From contig JADJPM010000001.1 of the NCBI GenBank assembly GCA_016713245.1, forward strand, positions 2,108,001 to 2,172,000: a stretch of DNA of 64,000 bases. Reading direction: 5' to 3'. The notes beneath the pieces were generated by a model. That model worked only from the letters and a program-made list of their open reading frames with translations, was not told the DNA's origin and did not search any database. The position numbers and the translations under genes are program-made. Positions 17,508 to 27,036 of this stretch are shown here, piece by piece (within the stretch, counting starts at the first letter, position 1; each line of letters opens with the position of its first letter). This DNA is from Verrucomicrobiaceae bacterium (GTDB lineage Bacteria > Verrucomicrobiota > Verrucomicrobiia > Verrucomicrobiales > Verrucomicrobiaceae).

Positions 17508-20500
17508 ATGTCCAAGCGCCCACTGCTCTTCCTCCAAGCTAAAACCTCGTTGCTCATTTGGGCAGTCCTGATCCTTCTGAGCTATGGGTCTGCTTTCGCT
17601 CAGATCAACGCACCCTCCGGCCTAGTGGCGACTACTCCTGTGGGAGAACAGATCACGCTGACCTGGGTGGATAACTCCACAAATGAAAATGGGTTTCTGA
17701 TTGGGATCAAGGTGCCCGGGAATCTGAATTTCTCTGTGCTCGACACGGTCGCTGCAAACACCACGACTCATTCATTCCTTGCAGGACCGACGGTCTCACC
17801 TGGCTATGAGTTCATCGTCGTTGCGTATGTGGGAAGCGATCCATTCGCCAATCAATCCAGTCCGAGCAACAGTGCCTTTGCCAACCCCTTTTTGAAACCT
17901 CCGACATCGCTGACTGCCGCTCCGGGGGCCGAAGCGGCGGTGAACCTGAGCTGGGCGGATAATTCCGGACTCGAGGGAGGTTATGCGGTTTACGTGAAGC
18001 TCAGCACAGCTTCCAGTTACGCTCTGTATAACTATAGCGCGGCGAATGCTACCAGCTTCTCCGTGACTGGCCTCATGCCAGGCGTTGCCTATGATTTCCA
18101 AGTGGCGACAGCTTATCAGGTGGCTGCAAATAACATTGTGGAGTCCACACGGAGCAACACGGCCACAGCTTCAACCCCATTCACCGCCCCGACTAACCTG
18201 TCCGCTGCGCCGGGAGTTGAAGGAGCAGCTAACCTGACATGGACTGATAACTCGGCCACCGAGCAAGGGTACGCAGTGTATTTCAAGCTAAGCACCGCCA
18301 CCAGCTACTCGCTTTATAATTACAGCGCGGCGAATGCCACCAGCTACTCGGTCACCGGATTGATACCCGGGGCCGCCTACGACTTCCAGGTGGCGGCGGC
18401 GTATCAGGTGGACACCAACACCGTGGCGGAATCCGCCCGCAGCAACACGGCCAGCGCGACCACGCCCTTCACCGCGCCCACCGCACTGACCGGTTCCTCA
18501 CCGAGCGAGGGCCGGTTTAACGTCTCTTGGACGGACAACTCGACCAATGAAGGCAATTATGAGCTGCAGTTCCGCGTGAAAGACGTGGGCAGCTTTCAAG
18601 TCTATGATTTCTACGACGCCAACACGACCAGCAGGACCAACCTTCCTGTGACGCCCGGGCAGATTTACGAGTTTCGAGTGCGGGCTACCTACGGCTCAGA
18701 GGCACAGTTCCAGTCCGCCTTTAGCAACACCTTTGATATTGCTGTGCCTTTCCTGGCTCCGACAAGCCTCGTGGCCACGGCATCCTCGGAAAGTGCCGTC
18801 GGCTTGACTTGGACGGATAACTCCAGCGTGGAGGGGGGCTATGCCGTTTATTTCAAGACGAGCGCCGCCGCCAGCTACACGCTATATGATTACACGGCTG
18901 CGAACGCCACCAGCTACTCCATCACCGGGCTCACCCCGGGAACGATCTACAATTTTCAGGTGGCGGGGGCATTCTCAGTGAGTGCCAACAACATCGCCGA
19001 ATCTGCTCGCAGCAACACCGCCAACGCGACGACCAAGGATGGTTTTCTCAGTGGCGCTTTCGCGCCGATCACGTTCAACCAGCCTTTCACTTACCAGGCG
19101 GTCGTCAGCACCGGATCATCAAGGGTGTCTTGGAACATTACCGGCCTGCCTGCCGGCCTGAGCTTTAACAGTAGCACGGGAGCGGTCACCGGCACACCTA
19201 CCGTCACGGGTGTTTTTACCTGCCCGATGACCGCCACCTTCGCGGATGGCTGGACGACGAACAAAAACCTGTCCCTGCGCATCATCCGCGCACCCGGAGC
19301 ACCGGTGGTGGGCACGGCCTTCACCACCACGAGCTTGAATCCAAGTGGAAGCGCCACGGTCTCCCTGACAAACAAGTTCGCCGACCCGGACGCGGAGTCC
19401 GCCGTGCGCGTCCAGACTAATCTCGGCAACATGGACTTCATCCTGTACAATACCGCCACGCCGCAGACGGTGTTGAATTTCACGGAGTATATGAACGCGG
19501 CCGTGAACAACTTCAATGGGGCAGTATTTCACCGCTCGGAGACGGGGTTCGTCATCCAAGGTGGTTCTTTCAAGGTCCAATCGGCTCCGAACAACTTCAC
19601 CAAGACGCCGACGACGGCCTCTCCGATCAATGAGCCCGGGATTTCCAATCTGCGTGGCACCGTGGCCATGGCCAAGCTCCCCGGAGATCCGAACAGTGCC
19701 ACGACGGACTTCTTCATCAGCCTGGCGGACAACAGCAGCAATCTCGACAGTCAGAACGAAGGCTTCACGGTATTCGCCCGCGTAGCTGGCAATGGGATGA
19801 CGGTGGCTGATGCGATCGCGGCGTTGCCCAAGGTGAGCCAGACGGTGAATGTGAATGGCACGGCCAGGACGGATCTCGCCAACTGGCCGGTCACCAGTGG
19901 TTCGACGATGGATACGACTAAAATGGTCACGATGACCTCGGTGGCCCCGGTCCCTGTGTTGACTTACAGCATCACGGCAAACACCAACCCTGCGGCAGTC
20001 AGCGCCAGCATCAGTGGTTCTGACCTCCTGCTGAATGCGGTGGCCGGAGGGCAGAGCACCCTGACCATCACAGCCACCGACCTGGATGGAGGCACCGTTT
20101 CACAGACCCTTTCCGTGACCGTGGGCGAAGTGCCGGCGATCACCAGTGGCTCACCGACCTCCACTGGCACGGTGGGGACTCCTTATTCCTTTACCTGCAC
20201 GGCATCAGGTTTGCCCGCTCCGACTTTCGCAGTGGCCTCTGGTGCATTGCCCGGTGGGCTGAGCCTCAGTTCTGCAGGTGAGATCACCGGCACTCCGACC
20301 AGCGCAGGCACTTTCACTGGCACGATCACCGCTAGCAACGCGGCTGGCACGTCTCCTCCCCAAAACTTTAGCGTCACCATTGCCAAAGCACCAGCAGCCG
20401 TCTTGCTCGCGAGCTTGTCACAGACCTACAACGGCAGTCCAAAGTCGGCCACGGCCAGCACAACGCCGGGTGGCCTGACGGTTGAGTTTACCTACAATGG

Positions 20501-22496
20501 CTCCAGCACGTCACCGACAAACGCCGGTAGCTATGCAGTGGTAGCGACGATCAACGATGCAAACTACGAAGGCGCTGCAAACGGCACGTTGGTCATTTCA
20601 AAAGCTACGGCACCCGTGGTGCTAGGAGGTCTGGCACAGACCTACGACGGCAATCCGAGACCAGCCACGGCCAGCACCACGCCGGGCGGCCTGACGGTTG
20701 AGTTTACCTACAACGGCTCTGGCACCGCGCCCACCAATGCAGGCAGCTATGCGGTGGTCGCCACGATCAACGATGCAAACTACGAAGGCACGGCAAACGG
20801 CACGTTGGTCATTTCAAAAGCTACGGCACCCGTGGTGCTAGGCGGTCTGGCACAGACCTACGACGGCAATCCGAGACCAGCTACGGCCAGCACCACGCCG
20901 GGCGGTTTGATCGTTAGCTTCACCTACGATAGTTCCAGCACAGCGCCCACAAACGTCGGTAGCTATGCGGTGGTCGCCACGATCAACGATGCAAACTACG
21001 AAGGCACGGCAAACGGCACGTTGGTCATTTCAAAAGCTACGGCACCCGTGGTGCTAGGAGGTTTGGCACAGACCTACGACGGCAATCCGAGACCAGCCAC
21101 GGCCAGCACCACGCCGGGCGGCCTGACGGTTGAGTTTACCTACAACGGCTCTGGCACCGCGCCCACCAATGCAGGCAGCTATGCGGTGGTCGCCACTATC
21201 AACGATGCAAACTACGAAGGCACGGCAAACGGCACGTTGGTCATTTCAAAAGCTACGGCGCCCGTGGTGCTAGGAGGTCTGGCACAGACCTACGACGGCA
21301 ATCCGAGACCAGCTACGGCCAGCACCACGCCGGGCGGTTTGATCGTTGGCTTCACCTACGACAGTTCGAGCACAGTGCCCGCCAACGCCGGTAGCTACGC
21401 GGTGGTAGCGACGATCAACGATGCGAACTACGAAGGCACAGCAAACGGCACTTTGGTGATCTCGAAAGCCTCAGCGCCTATCGTTCTAGGAAGTCTTTCA
21501 CAGACCTACAACGGCAATCCAAGACCTGCTACCGCTAGCACCACGCCGGACGGTTTGATCGTCAGCATCACCTACGACGCTTCGAGCACAGCGCCCGCCA
21601 ACGTCGGCAGCTACGCGGTGGTCGCAACGATCAGCGATACGAACTACGAAGGCACGGCCAATGGAACCTTGGTCATCTCCAAAGGCACGGCACCGATCGT
21701 GCTCGGGAATCTCTCGCAGACCTACAATGGGAACCCAAGGTATGTCTCTGCCAACACGACGCCGGATGGGCTGATCGTGAGCCTCACCTACAACGGCTCC
21801 AGTTCCGCGCCTGCCAACGTCGGCAGCTACGCGGTGGTCGCAACGATCAGCGATGCGAATTACGAGGGCACGGCCAGCGACACTCTGGTGATCTCTAAGG
21901 CCACCGCTCCCATCGTGCTCGGAAACCTGTCACAGACCTTCAACGGCAGCCCGAGGCATGCCTCGGCAAGCACCACGCCGGATGGGCTGATCGTGAGCCT
22001 CACCTACAATGGCTCCAGCACGGCTCCCACCAACCCCGGCAGCTACGCGGTGGTGGCGACGATCAGCGATGCGAATTACGAGGGCACGGCCAATGGAACT
22101 CTGACCATTACTGGCGGGCAGACCATCAGCGCCTGGCGGACGGCGCAGTTCAGCCCCACGCAGATTACCAATGGTGATGCCGCCAACAACGCGGACCCCG
22201 ACAAGGATGGTTTCTTAAATCTGGCTGAGTACGCTCTGGGAACCGATCCAAACGCTGCCACCCCGCCTCTCGCCTTCACCCTCGACGGAAACGGCCTGAG
22301 CTTGGTCTTCACCCGCCCCCGCGATCTTCCCGATGTCATCTATGCCGCCCAAGCCAGTGAAAACCTGACCTCCTGGTCTCCGGTCTCCATCGAGCTGGTC
22401 ACCGATGGCCCGGTGCAGACCATGCGGGCACGTGATCCTCTCAGCACGGGCAGTCCTGAACGACGCTTCCTTCAGCTCATCTTTACCTCGCCGTAA
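17508..22496 (+). CDS. Giant secreted protein: FN3 repeats, cyclophilin domain, eight MBG repeats
   Basis: 1662 residues. Order: signal peptide (1-31), five FN3 modules (about 33-508, each with W-x-DNS), a putative-Ig (He_PIG) module (518-595), a cyclophilin-type prolyl isomerase (about 630-775; VFHRSETGFVIQGG, then DFFISL), a second He_PIG module (876-958), eight 72-residue MBG-type repeats (960-1535), and a C-terminal domain with DPDKDGFLNLAEYALG calcium-binding-like loop. The cyclophilin retains the catalytic Arg in FHR and the Gln in QGG. FN3 modules 2, 3 and 5 are near-copies. It is probably exported and surface-attached or released; the C-terminal type is common in Verrucomicrobia. A shorter paralogue follows immediately. 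Confidence 0.9.
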   Translation: MSKRPLLFLQAKTSLLIWAVLILLSYGSAFAQINAPSGLVATTPVGEQITLTWVDNSTNENGFLIGIKVPGNLNFSVLDTVAANTTTHSFLAGPTVSPGYEFIVVAYVGSDPFANQSSPSNSAFANPFLKPPTSLTAAPGAEAAVNLSWADNSGLEGGYAVYVKLSTASSYALYNYSAANATSFSVTGLMPGVAYDFQVATAYQVAANNIVESTRSNTATASTPFTAPTNLSAAPGVEGAANLTWTDNSATEQGYAVYFKLSTATSYSLYNYSAANATSYSVTGLIPGAAYDFQVAAAYQVDTNTVAESARSNTASATTPFTAPTALTGSSPSEGRFNVSWTDNSTNEGNYELQFRVKDVGSFQVYDFYDANTTSRTNLPVTPGQIYEFRVRATYGSEAQFQSAFSNTFDIAVPFLAPTSLVATASSESAVGLTWTDNSSVEGGYAVYFKTSAAASYTLYDYTAANATSYSITGLTPGTIYNFQVAGAFSVSANNIAESARSNTANATTKDGFLSGAFAPITFNQPFTYQAVVSTGSSRVSWNITGLPAGLSFNSSTGAVTGTPTVTGVFTCPMTATFADGWTTNKNLSLRIIRAPGAPVVGTAFTTTSLNPSGSATVSLTNKFADPDAESAVRVQTNLGNMDFILYNTATPQTVLNFTEYMNAAVNNFNGAVFHRSETGFVIQGGSFKVQSAPNNFTKTPTTASPINEPGISNLRGTVAMAKLPGDPNSATTDFFISLADNSSNLDSQNEGFTVFARVAGNGMTVADAIAALPKVSQTVNVNGTARTDLANWPVTSGSTMDTTKMVTMTSVAPVPVLTYSITANTNPAAVSASISGSDLLLNAVAGGQSTLTITATDLDGGTVSQTLSVTVGEVPAITSGSPTSTGTVGTPYSFTCTASGLPAPTFAVASGALPGGLSLSSAGEITGTPTSAGTFTGTITASNAAGTSPPQNFSVTIAKAPAAVLLASLSQTYNGSPKSATASTTPGGLTVEFTYNGSSTSPTNAGSYAVVATINDANYEGAANGTLVISKATAPVVLGGLAQTYDGNPRPATASTTPGGLTVEFTYNGSGTAPTNAGSYAVVATINDANYEGTANGTLVISKATAPVVLGGLAQTYDGNPRPATASTTPGGLIVSFTYDSSSTAPTNVGSYAVVATINDANYEGTANGTLVISKATAPVVLGGLAQTYDGNPRPATASTTPGGLTVEFTYNGSGTAPTNAGSYAVVATINDANYEGTANGTLVISKATAPVVLGGLAQTYDGNPRPATASTTPGGLIVGFTYDSSSTVPANAGSYAVVATINDANYEGTANGTLVISKASAPIVLGSLSQTYNGNPRPATASTTPDGLIVSITYDASSTAPANVGSYAVVATISDTNYEGTANGTLVISKGTAPIVLGNLSQTYNGNPRYVSANTTPDGLIVSLTYNGSSSAPANVGSYAVVATISDANYEGTASDTLVISKATAPIVLGNLSQTFNGSPRHASASTTPDGLIVSLTYNGSSTAPTNPGSYAVVATISDANYEGTANGTLTITGGQTISAWRTAQFSPTQITNGDAANNADPDKDGFLNLAEYALGTDPNAATPPLAFTLDGNGLSLVFTRPRDLPDVIYAAQASENLTSWSPVSIELVTDGPVQTMRARDPLSTGSPERRFLQLIFTSP
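20385..22112 (+). repeat. Eight tandem 216-bp repeats coding for MBG modules
   Basis: Eight in-frame copies of a 72-codon unit starting at codon 960 of the host gene. Unit consensus begins K-A-T-A-P-V-V-L-G and ends A-N-G-T-L-V-I-S. Units 2 and 4 are identical in protein, units 3 and 5 nearly so, showing that a two-unit 432-bp block was duplicated; units 6-8 and unit 1 are more diverged. DNA identity among units 2-5 is very high, so copy number is likely to vary between strains or be hard to assemble. Confidence 0.92.
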
Positions 22497-22585
22497 TGCC
22501 CGGGGGCGCTGAGCCTGTTACGGCTGGTCCGGGAGTCGGGCAGGTGGTTCATCCACGTTGCGACATGAACAGGCCGCCTTATTCT

Positions 22586-22609
22586 CTGTGCAGGACCGGC
22601 TGGGCCGGT
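22586..22609. other. GC-rich hairpin between the two giant genes
   Basis: The 145-base gap contains GGACCGGC-tgg-GCCGGTCC, a perfect 8-bp inverted repeat near 22591-22609. It has no following T-run, so it is not a classical intrinsic terminator, though it may slow transcription or protect the upstream message. Nothing else was recognised in the gap. Confidence 0.4.
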
Positions 22610-22641
22610 CCGCATCGAGTGCCTAGAAGAATGTTCCTTTC

Positions 22642-25600
22642 ATGACCGCCCTGCCGTTTTCAGCCTTTCGAAGCCTGCCCCATCTCCTCGGGATGGTCTT
22701 GTCTTTGCTGCTGCTGGCGGGACAAAGCTGCGGACAGGACGCACCTGCCGCGCCGACCGGCGTGAGGGTGTCTCTCAGCCATCTGGCGGATGACATCACC
22801 GGCGTCATGGTGAGCTGGACGGACAATTCGGCGGATGAGACCTCTTTCCAAGTCTATTTGACCAGCGTGAGCCAGTCTGTGCCAATGTCACACCTCGCCA
22901 CCGCACCAGCGAATGCGACGCAGACGCATCTCCGGCTCGATGCCGCCTTTTTTCCGCCGGATGCCACGCTCTACTGCTGGGTGGCAGCGGCCAATGATTC
23001 AGGATTCTCGGAATACAGTTCGGTCGGAACGATTGCCAACCATGCCTCCCTCCAGGTGCACGAGCCGCCGGCCGATCTGGTGGTCACGGCCTCCTCCAGC
23101 AACACCATTCGGATCGAGTGGAGTGATCGTTCCAACTCCGAGGAGTACACCGAAATTTGGGCCCGTGACACAGGCGTCAGGGATCGCGGCTATGAACTTC
23201 TGGCTCAGGTGCTCTGGAATGTTACCACACACGATATGGAGGATTACCTCCAGCCCGGGCGGACTTATGAGCTCGCTCTGCGAACATCCAGATCGGCAGG
23301 CGTCCGCCATAACTCGGAAGTCTTCCACAGCCTCTTTTCCGAGCCAGTGACCTTTGCGATGCCGGGCATCCATAGTGACTCACCTCCGCCACCGCCCTCC
23401 AATCTATCCTTGGCAGCTTTTGCAGATGCCACCTCCCATGGTTTCGGTGTGTACTTTGATGACAATGCCACTGACGAGACCAGTTATGAGATCCAGAGCA
23501 GGGCATCCGACGCGTCGGATGACACCTTCGCTACCCTCGGAACCATCCCTGGCACCCTCGGCGCGAATCTAGGTGTCGGAGCATTGATTGGTGGGCATTC
23601 CGAGGACACTTCTTGCGTTTTTCGGGTTCGCGCCGTTCGCGGGAACGGTCCCTTTGCGATCGTCTCGGAGTTCTCCGAATCGTGCGGGGCGGTAGCCTCC
23701 GCTTTGGATGCTCCCACCAACCTACGCACATCAGCCCCTTCCACAGACGGGCGAGTGCAGTTGTTCTGGTCTGACAATGCCACCGAAGAAACCGGCTACC
23801 AGATCGAGTTTCGGCTAGGGGGGAGCGGCGACTTTACCAGCCTGGGCATTATCGATTCGCCGGAATGTTCTCGCTATCAGGTGGACGGAGGCATTGGAGG
23901 TTTTACGCCCGGGGCGATGGTGCAGTTCCAAGTTCGGGCGGTCCGTGGTGGCCTACCCGCTTCTGGTCCAAGCAATGTGGCCACAGTGACGATCCCCGCA
24001 GCACCCTTCCAAAAACCCGCAAACCTCGTCGCCACCGTCAGCGGTGAGGCGACCGTCCATCTCACCTGGAAGGATAACTCGAGCGTGGAATCCAATTTCC
24101 AACTTCTCGCCCGGGAGGCGGGTGCTGCCGAATACCAAGTGATCGCCACGCCCGCCGCCAACGCCACAAGCGCCAGCGTGACGATGACCCCTGGGCTAGT
24201 TTATGAGTTTGCCCTAGCGGCTGTGCACGCTCACAGCGGCGAAGAGGTGCTTTCGGAGCTCACGGAAGCGGCACAGTGTCAGCTTCCCTTTCACGCCCCA
24301 TCAGATCTTTTGGCCGTGGCAGCCACGGATCGCCAGATTAACCTGAGATGGGTGGATAACTCGACCTCCGAGACAGGATATGCCATCTACTGCAAACGGA
24401 ATACGGATAGCGCATTTCAGATTTGCGGCGTGGTGAGTGCTTCGCAGACCTCCTTTTCCACGAGCCATGTGGATGCGGCTGGACGCCTCCCACTGGAACC
24501 GAATACCACCTATCTGTTTGAGGTTCGGGCCTACGCGGGCCTTTCCGGTGATCTTGCCGTCAGTAATCCGGCCGTGGTGGACAGCATGGCAGTGCGGACC
24601 TTTGCCACCACCGGCTCGGCCATGACTAAGGATGGTGTGACGGCGGCTCTCGCACCTCCGATGCTGGTGAATCAGTCCTTTTCACACCCCTTCACCGTCA
24701 CTCAGGGACAGGCGGCCATATCCAGCTCCCACATCCTAGGCCCGCTGCCGCCTGGCATCGTCTATGACTCGGTCACTCGAACTCTCAGCGGCACCCCGAC
24801 CGCCTGCGGCCCCTACACACCCACTCTCGTGGTGAAGTGGGCCAATGGTTGGACGAGCGCCCAGACCATTCACTTGCGGCCCCATTTCAGGCCTGGGCCT
24901 CCCGTGGTAAAAACACCGATCGCTGACCATGCGTTGACACTGGGTGACAGTCCGCTTTCGATTCCTCTGGAGTTTGCCTTTTCCGATCCTGATGCGGAAT
25001 CCGCCGTGGCCCTCCAGATCACCGGAGCGGACGGCACGCCAGGCTCCCGCCGGATCACGATCATTCTGAATGACAGTGTCACCCCGCTGACCGTGGCCAA
25101 TTTCCGCTCCTATCTGCTAAATGGCTCGGATGGCTACATGGGCAGTGTTTTTCATCGTCTCGTGCCTGACTTCGTCTTGCAAGGTGGAGCCTTTCGGTCC
25201 GCTCCCCAGCCGACAGCACACCCATCAGGCTTGGCGAGCATCACGAAGCTCTCCCCCATCCAAAATGAACCCGGTCTGCCAAACATCGCCGGCACGGTGG
25301 CGATGGCCAAAATGAGCAGTGACCCGCACAGCGCCACATCGGACTTCTTTTTCAACCTCGCGGACAATAGCGCCAGCCTCGACAGGCAAAATGAAGGCTT
25401 CAGTGTTTTCGCTCGCGTCTCCCAGCCTTCGGTCGCTGCCTTGATGGAGCTGGCGGCCCTTCCGCAGGAAACGACGGAGGCAGGCCACGCCGTGCCAGTC
25501 ATTCCTGCTGAATCGCCAGCGGCGGAGCCGGAGGCATCTCAACTCGTTCGTGTCGATGCCATCAGCACCGATGTGCCAGTGCTAGTCGATCACCGAGCCA

Positions 25601-26169
25601 CCAGTTCGGATCAGGGCGTGGCCACCGCCTCGATCTCAGGCACCGACCTCTCGCTTTCACCCGTCGCTCCGGGCACCTCCACCATCAGCCTCCAGGTCTC
25701 GGATCTCGATGGAAACCAGCTCAAGGCTCCCCTCACCTTTGAGGTCACGGTGAACAACACGCTCTCCAACTGGGCCACCACCGAAGGCCTCACCAGCGGT
25801 CAAACCGGCCCCACGGATGACCCTGACTTCGATGGTCGCAAAAACCTCCTCGAATACGCCCTCATGAGCAGCCCCGGCACCGCTAATGGCTCAGCGGAAC
25901 CTGCTTTGAACACCATCACCGATGGGGCTGATAAAAAAGCCACCATCACCTTCAAGGTGCGGAAATTTGCCGCCCTCACCTACGCCGTCGAAGGCTCCAG
26001 CGATCTCACCACCTGGACGCCTGTTTGGACGAGCACCTCCGGTTTCGCGGGTCCCGCCGTCAGCGCCTCGGTGAACAACGCCGATCATACCCTCGTCACC
26101 ATCAAAGACAGCGTGCCCTACTCCGACACCACACCGCGCTTCCTCCAGTTAAAGGTCACCGCTCCGTGA
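22642..26169 (+). CDS. Secreted FN3/cyclophilin multidomain protein, paralogue of the upstream gene
   Basis: 1175 residues. Signal peptide (LLGMVLSLLLLAGQSCGQ), about six FN3-like modules each with a W-x-DN(S/A) strand (for example VSWTDNSADETSFQVY, IEWSDRSNSEEY, LFWSDNATEETGY, LTWKDNSSVESNF, LRWVDNSTSETGY), a He_PIG-like module, and a cyclophilin domain around 790-945 with VFHRLVPDFVLQGGAF and SDFFFNL. The C-terminus has the DDPDFDGRKNLLEYAL loop matching the paralogue. It lacks the MBG array. It overlaps the convergent glycosyltransferase gene by 14 bases at the 3' end. Extracellular folding or surface adhesion are possible roles; neither is shown. Confidence 0.88.
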   Translation: MTALPFSAFRSLPHLLGMVLSLLLLAGQSCGQDAPAAPTGVRVSLSHLADDITGVMVSWTDNSADETSFQVYLTSVSQSVPMSHLATAPANATQTHLRLDAAFFPPDATLYCWVAAANDSGFSEYSSVGTIANHASLQVHEPPADLVVTASSSNTIRIEWSDRSNSEEYTEIWARDTGVRDRGYELLAQVLWNVTTHDMEDYLQPGRTYELALRTSRSAGVRHNSEVFHSLFSEPVTFAMPGIHSDSPPPPPSNLSLAAFADATSHGFGVYFDDNATDETSYEIQSRASDASDDTFATLGTIPGTLGANLGVGALIGGHSEDTSCVFRVRAVRGNGPFAIVSEFSESCGAVASALDAPTNLRTSAPSTDGRVQLFWSDNATEETGYQIEFRLGGSGDFTSLGIIDSPECSRYQVDGGIGGFTPGAMVQFQVRAVRGGLPASGPSNVATVTIPAAPFQKPANLVATVSGEATVHLTWKDNSSVESNFQLLAREAGAAEYQVIATPAANATSASVTMTPGLVYEFALAAVHAHSGEEVLSELTEAAQCQLPFHAPSDLLAVAATDRQINLRWVDNSTSETGYAIYCKRNTDSAFQICGVVSASQTSFSTSHVDAAGRLPLEPNTTYLFEVRAYAGLSGDLAVSNPAVVDSMAVRTFATTGSAMTKDGVTAALAPPMLVNQSFSHPFTVTQGQAAISSSHILGPLPPGIVYDSVTRTLSGTPTACGPYTPTLVVKWANGWTSAQTIHLRPHFRPGPPVVKTPIADHALTLGDSPLSIPLEFAFSDPDAESAVALQITGADGTPGSRRITIILNDSVTPLTVANFRSYLLNGSDGYMGSVFHRLVPDFVLQGGAFRSAPQPTAHPSGLASITKLSPIQNEPGLPNIAGTVAMAKMSSDPHSATSDFFFNLADNSASLDRQNEGFSVFARVSQPSVAALMELAALPQETTEAGHAVPVIPAESPAAEPEASQLVRVDAISTDVPVLVDHRATSSDQGVATASISGTDLSLSPVAPGTSTISLQVSDLDGNQLKAPLTFEVTVNNTLSNWATTEGLTSGQTGPTDDPDFDGRKNLLEYALMSSPGTANGSAEPALNTITDGADKKATITFKVRKFAALTYAVEGSSDLTTWTPVWTSTSGFAGPAVSASVNNADHTLVTIKDSVPYSDTTPRFLQLKVTAP

Positions 26170-26935
26170 GGATGACGCCCTTCGCGGGGTTGCCACCCTT
26201 TGCCGTGAGCCAAAGCAGCAGCGGCAGGCGGATGAAAAAGCCGCAGAGCAGCCTCGCGTGCATCCAGGTGAGCAGCGTATTGTCCCGAAAGTAGCGAAAC
26301 TGGGACACACCGCCCTCCGCCGCCGTGAGATACTTCACCGGCGTGGGCACATTAATCGCTGGCACGCCGTTCCAGCACAGCCGCACGGCCACCTCCGTGT
26401 CGAAATCAAAGCGCCGGGCAAACCGGGTGCCTCGAAAAGCCTTCAGCAACTCCGGCAGCGGGTAAAGCCGCATACCGAAAAGCGTGTCCCCGATGCCCCA
26501 GCCGAGCGTTTCGATATGCGCCCACAGATTCGAGAGCTGGCGACCTCGCACGCGGACCAGCGGAGCCTCCGGCCCAAAGATCGGCAGACCCAGTAGCGCC
26601 GCTTCGGGGTGCTGCTCGCCGATGGCAATGAATTTCGGGATGAACTCCGCCGGGTGCTGCCCATCCGCGTCCATCGTCAGCACATGCGTGAAGCCAGCTT
26701 CGGAGAGCGCCTCCGATCCGGCCAGCACAGCGGCTCCCTTGCCCTGATTGACCGGCAGTTTCAGCAGGCGCAGGCCGGGATGATCCGGCTGCAGGGCCTC
26801 CGCATCACGCTCACTGCCATCCGTGCTGCCATCGATCACCACCCACACATCCTTCCAGCGCTCCAGAGCCTGCAAGACAGTCGTCTTCAGAAGGCGTCCG
26901 GTATTGAAACTGGGGATCAGGATGGCAACGCGCAT
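26156..26935 (-). CDS. Family 2 glycosyltransferase (dolichyl-phosphate-mannose-synthase-like)
   Basis: 259 residues. GT-A fold: opening strand VAILIPSFNTG, nucleotide-sugar motif IDGSTDGS, DxD-type metal motif TMDADGQHP, and RFDFDTEV further on. A hydrophobic C-terminal stretch (LLCGFFIRLPLLLWLT) may be a membrane anchor. It likely transfers a sugar to a lipid or surface acceptor. The ATG at 26935 gives the canonical N-terminus directly; the longer upstream frame does not resemble the family. It lies 100 bases downstream of the prenyltransferase-fold gene on the same strand. Confidence 0.87.
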   Translation of the reverse strand: MRVAILIPSFNTGRLLKTTVLQALERWKDVWVVIDGSTDGSERDAEALQPDHPGLRLLKLPVNQGKGAAVLAGSEALSEAGFTHVLTMDADGQHPAEFIPKFIAIGEQHPEAALLGLPIFGPEAPLVRVRGRQLSNLWAHIETLGWGIGDTLFGMRLYPLPELLKAFRGTRFARRFDFDTEVAVRLCWNGVPAINVPTPVKYLTAAEGGVSQFRYFRDNTLLTWMHARLLCGFFIRLPLLLWLTAKGGNPAKGVILTER

Positions 26936-27036
26936 GCAACGCACCGCGTTTAGCCCGCGGAGCGGTGGATGGGGGCGAGAAACTGCCCTCCCGCAAGCCC
27001 AGAATCCCCTCCCGCACAGCTTTCGCCAGCCCATGC

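Noticed and set aside
20385..22112. Regular repeats considered as a CRISPR array
   Set aside because: The unit is 216 bp, in frame, fully coding and without spacers.
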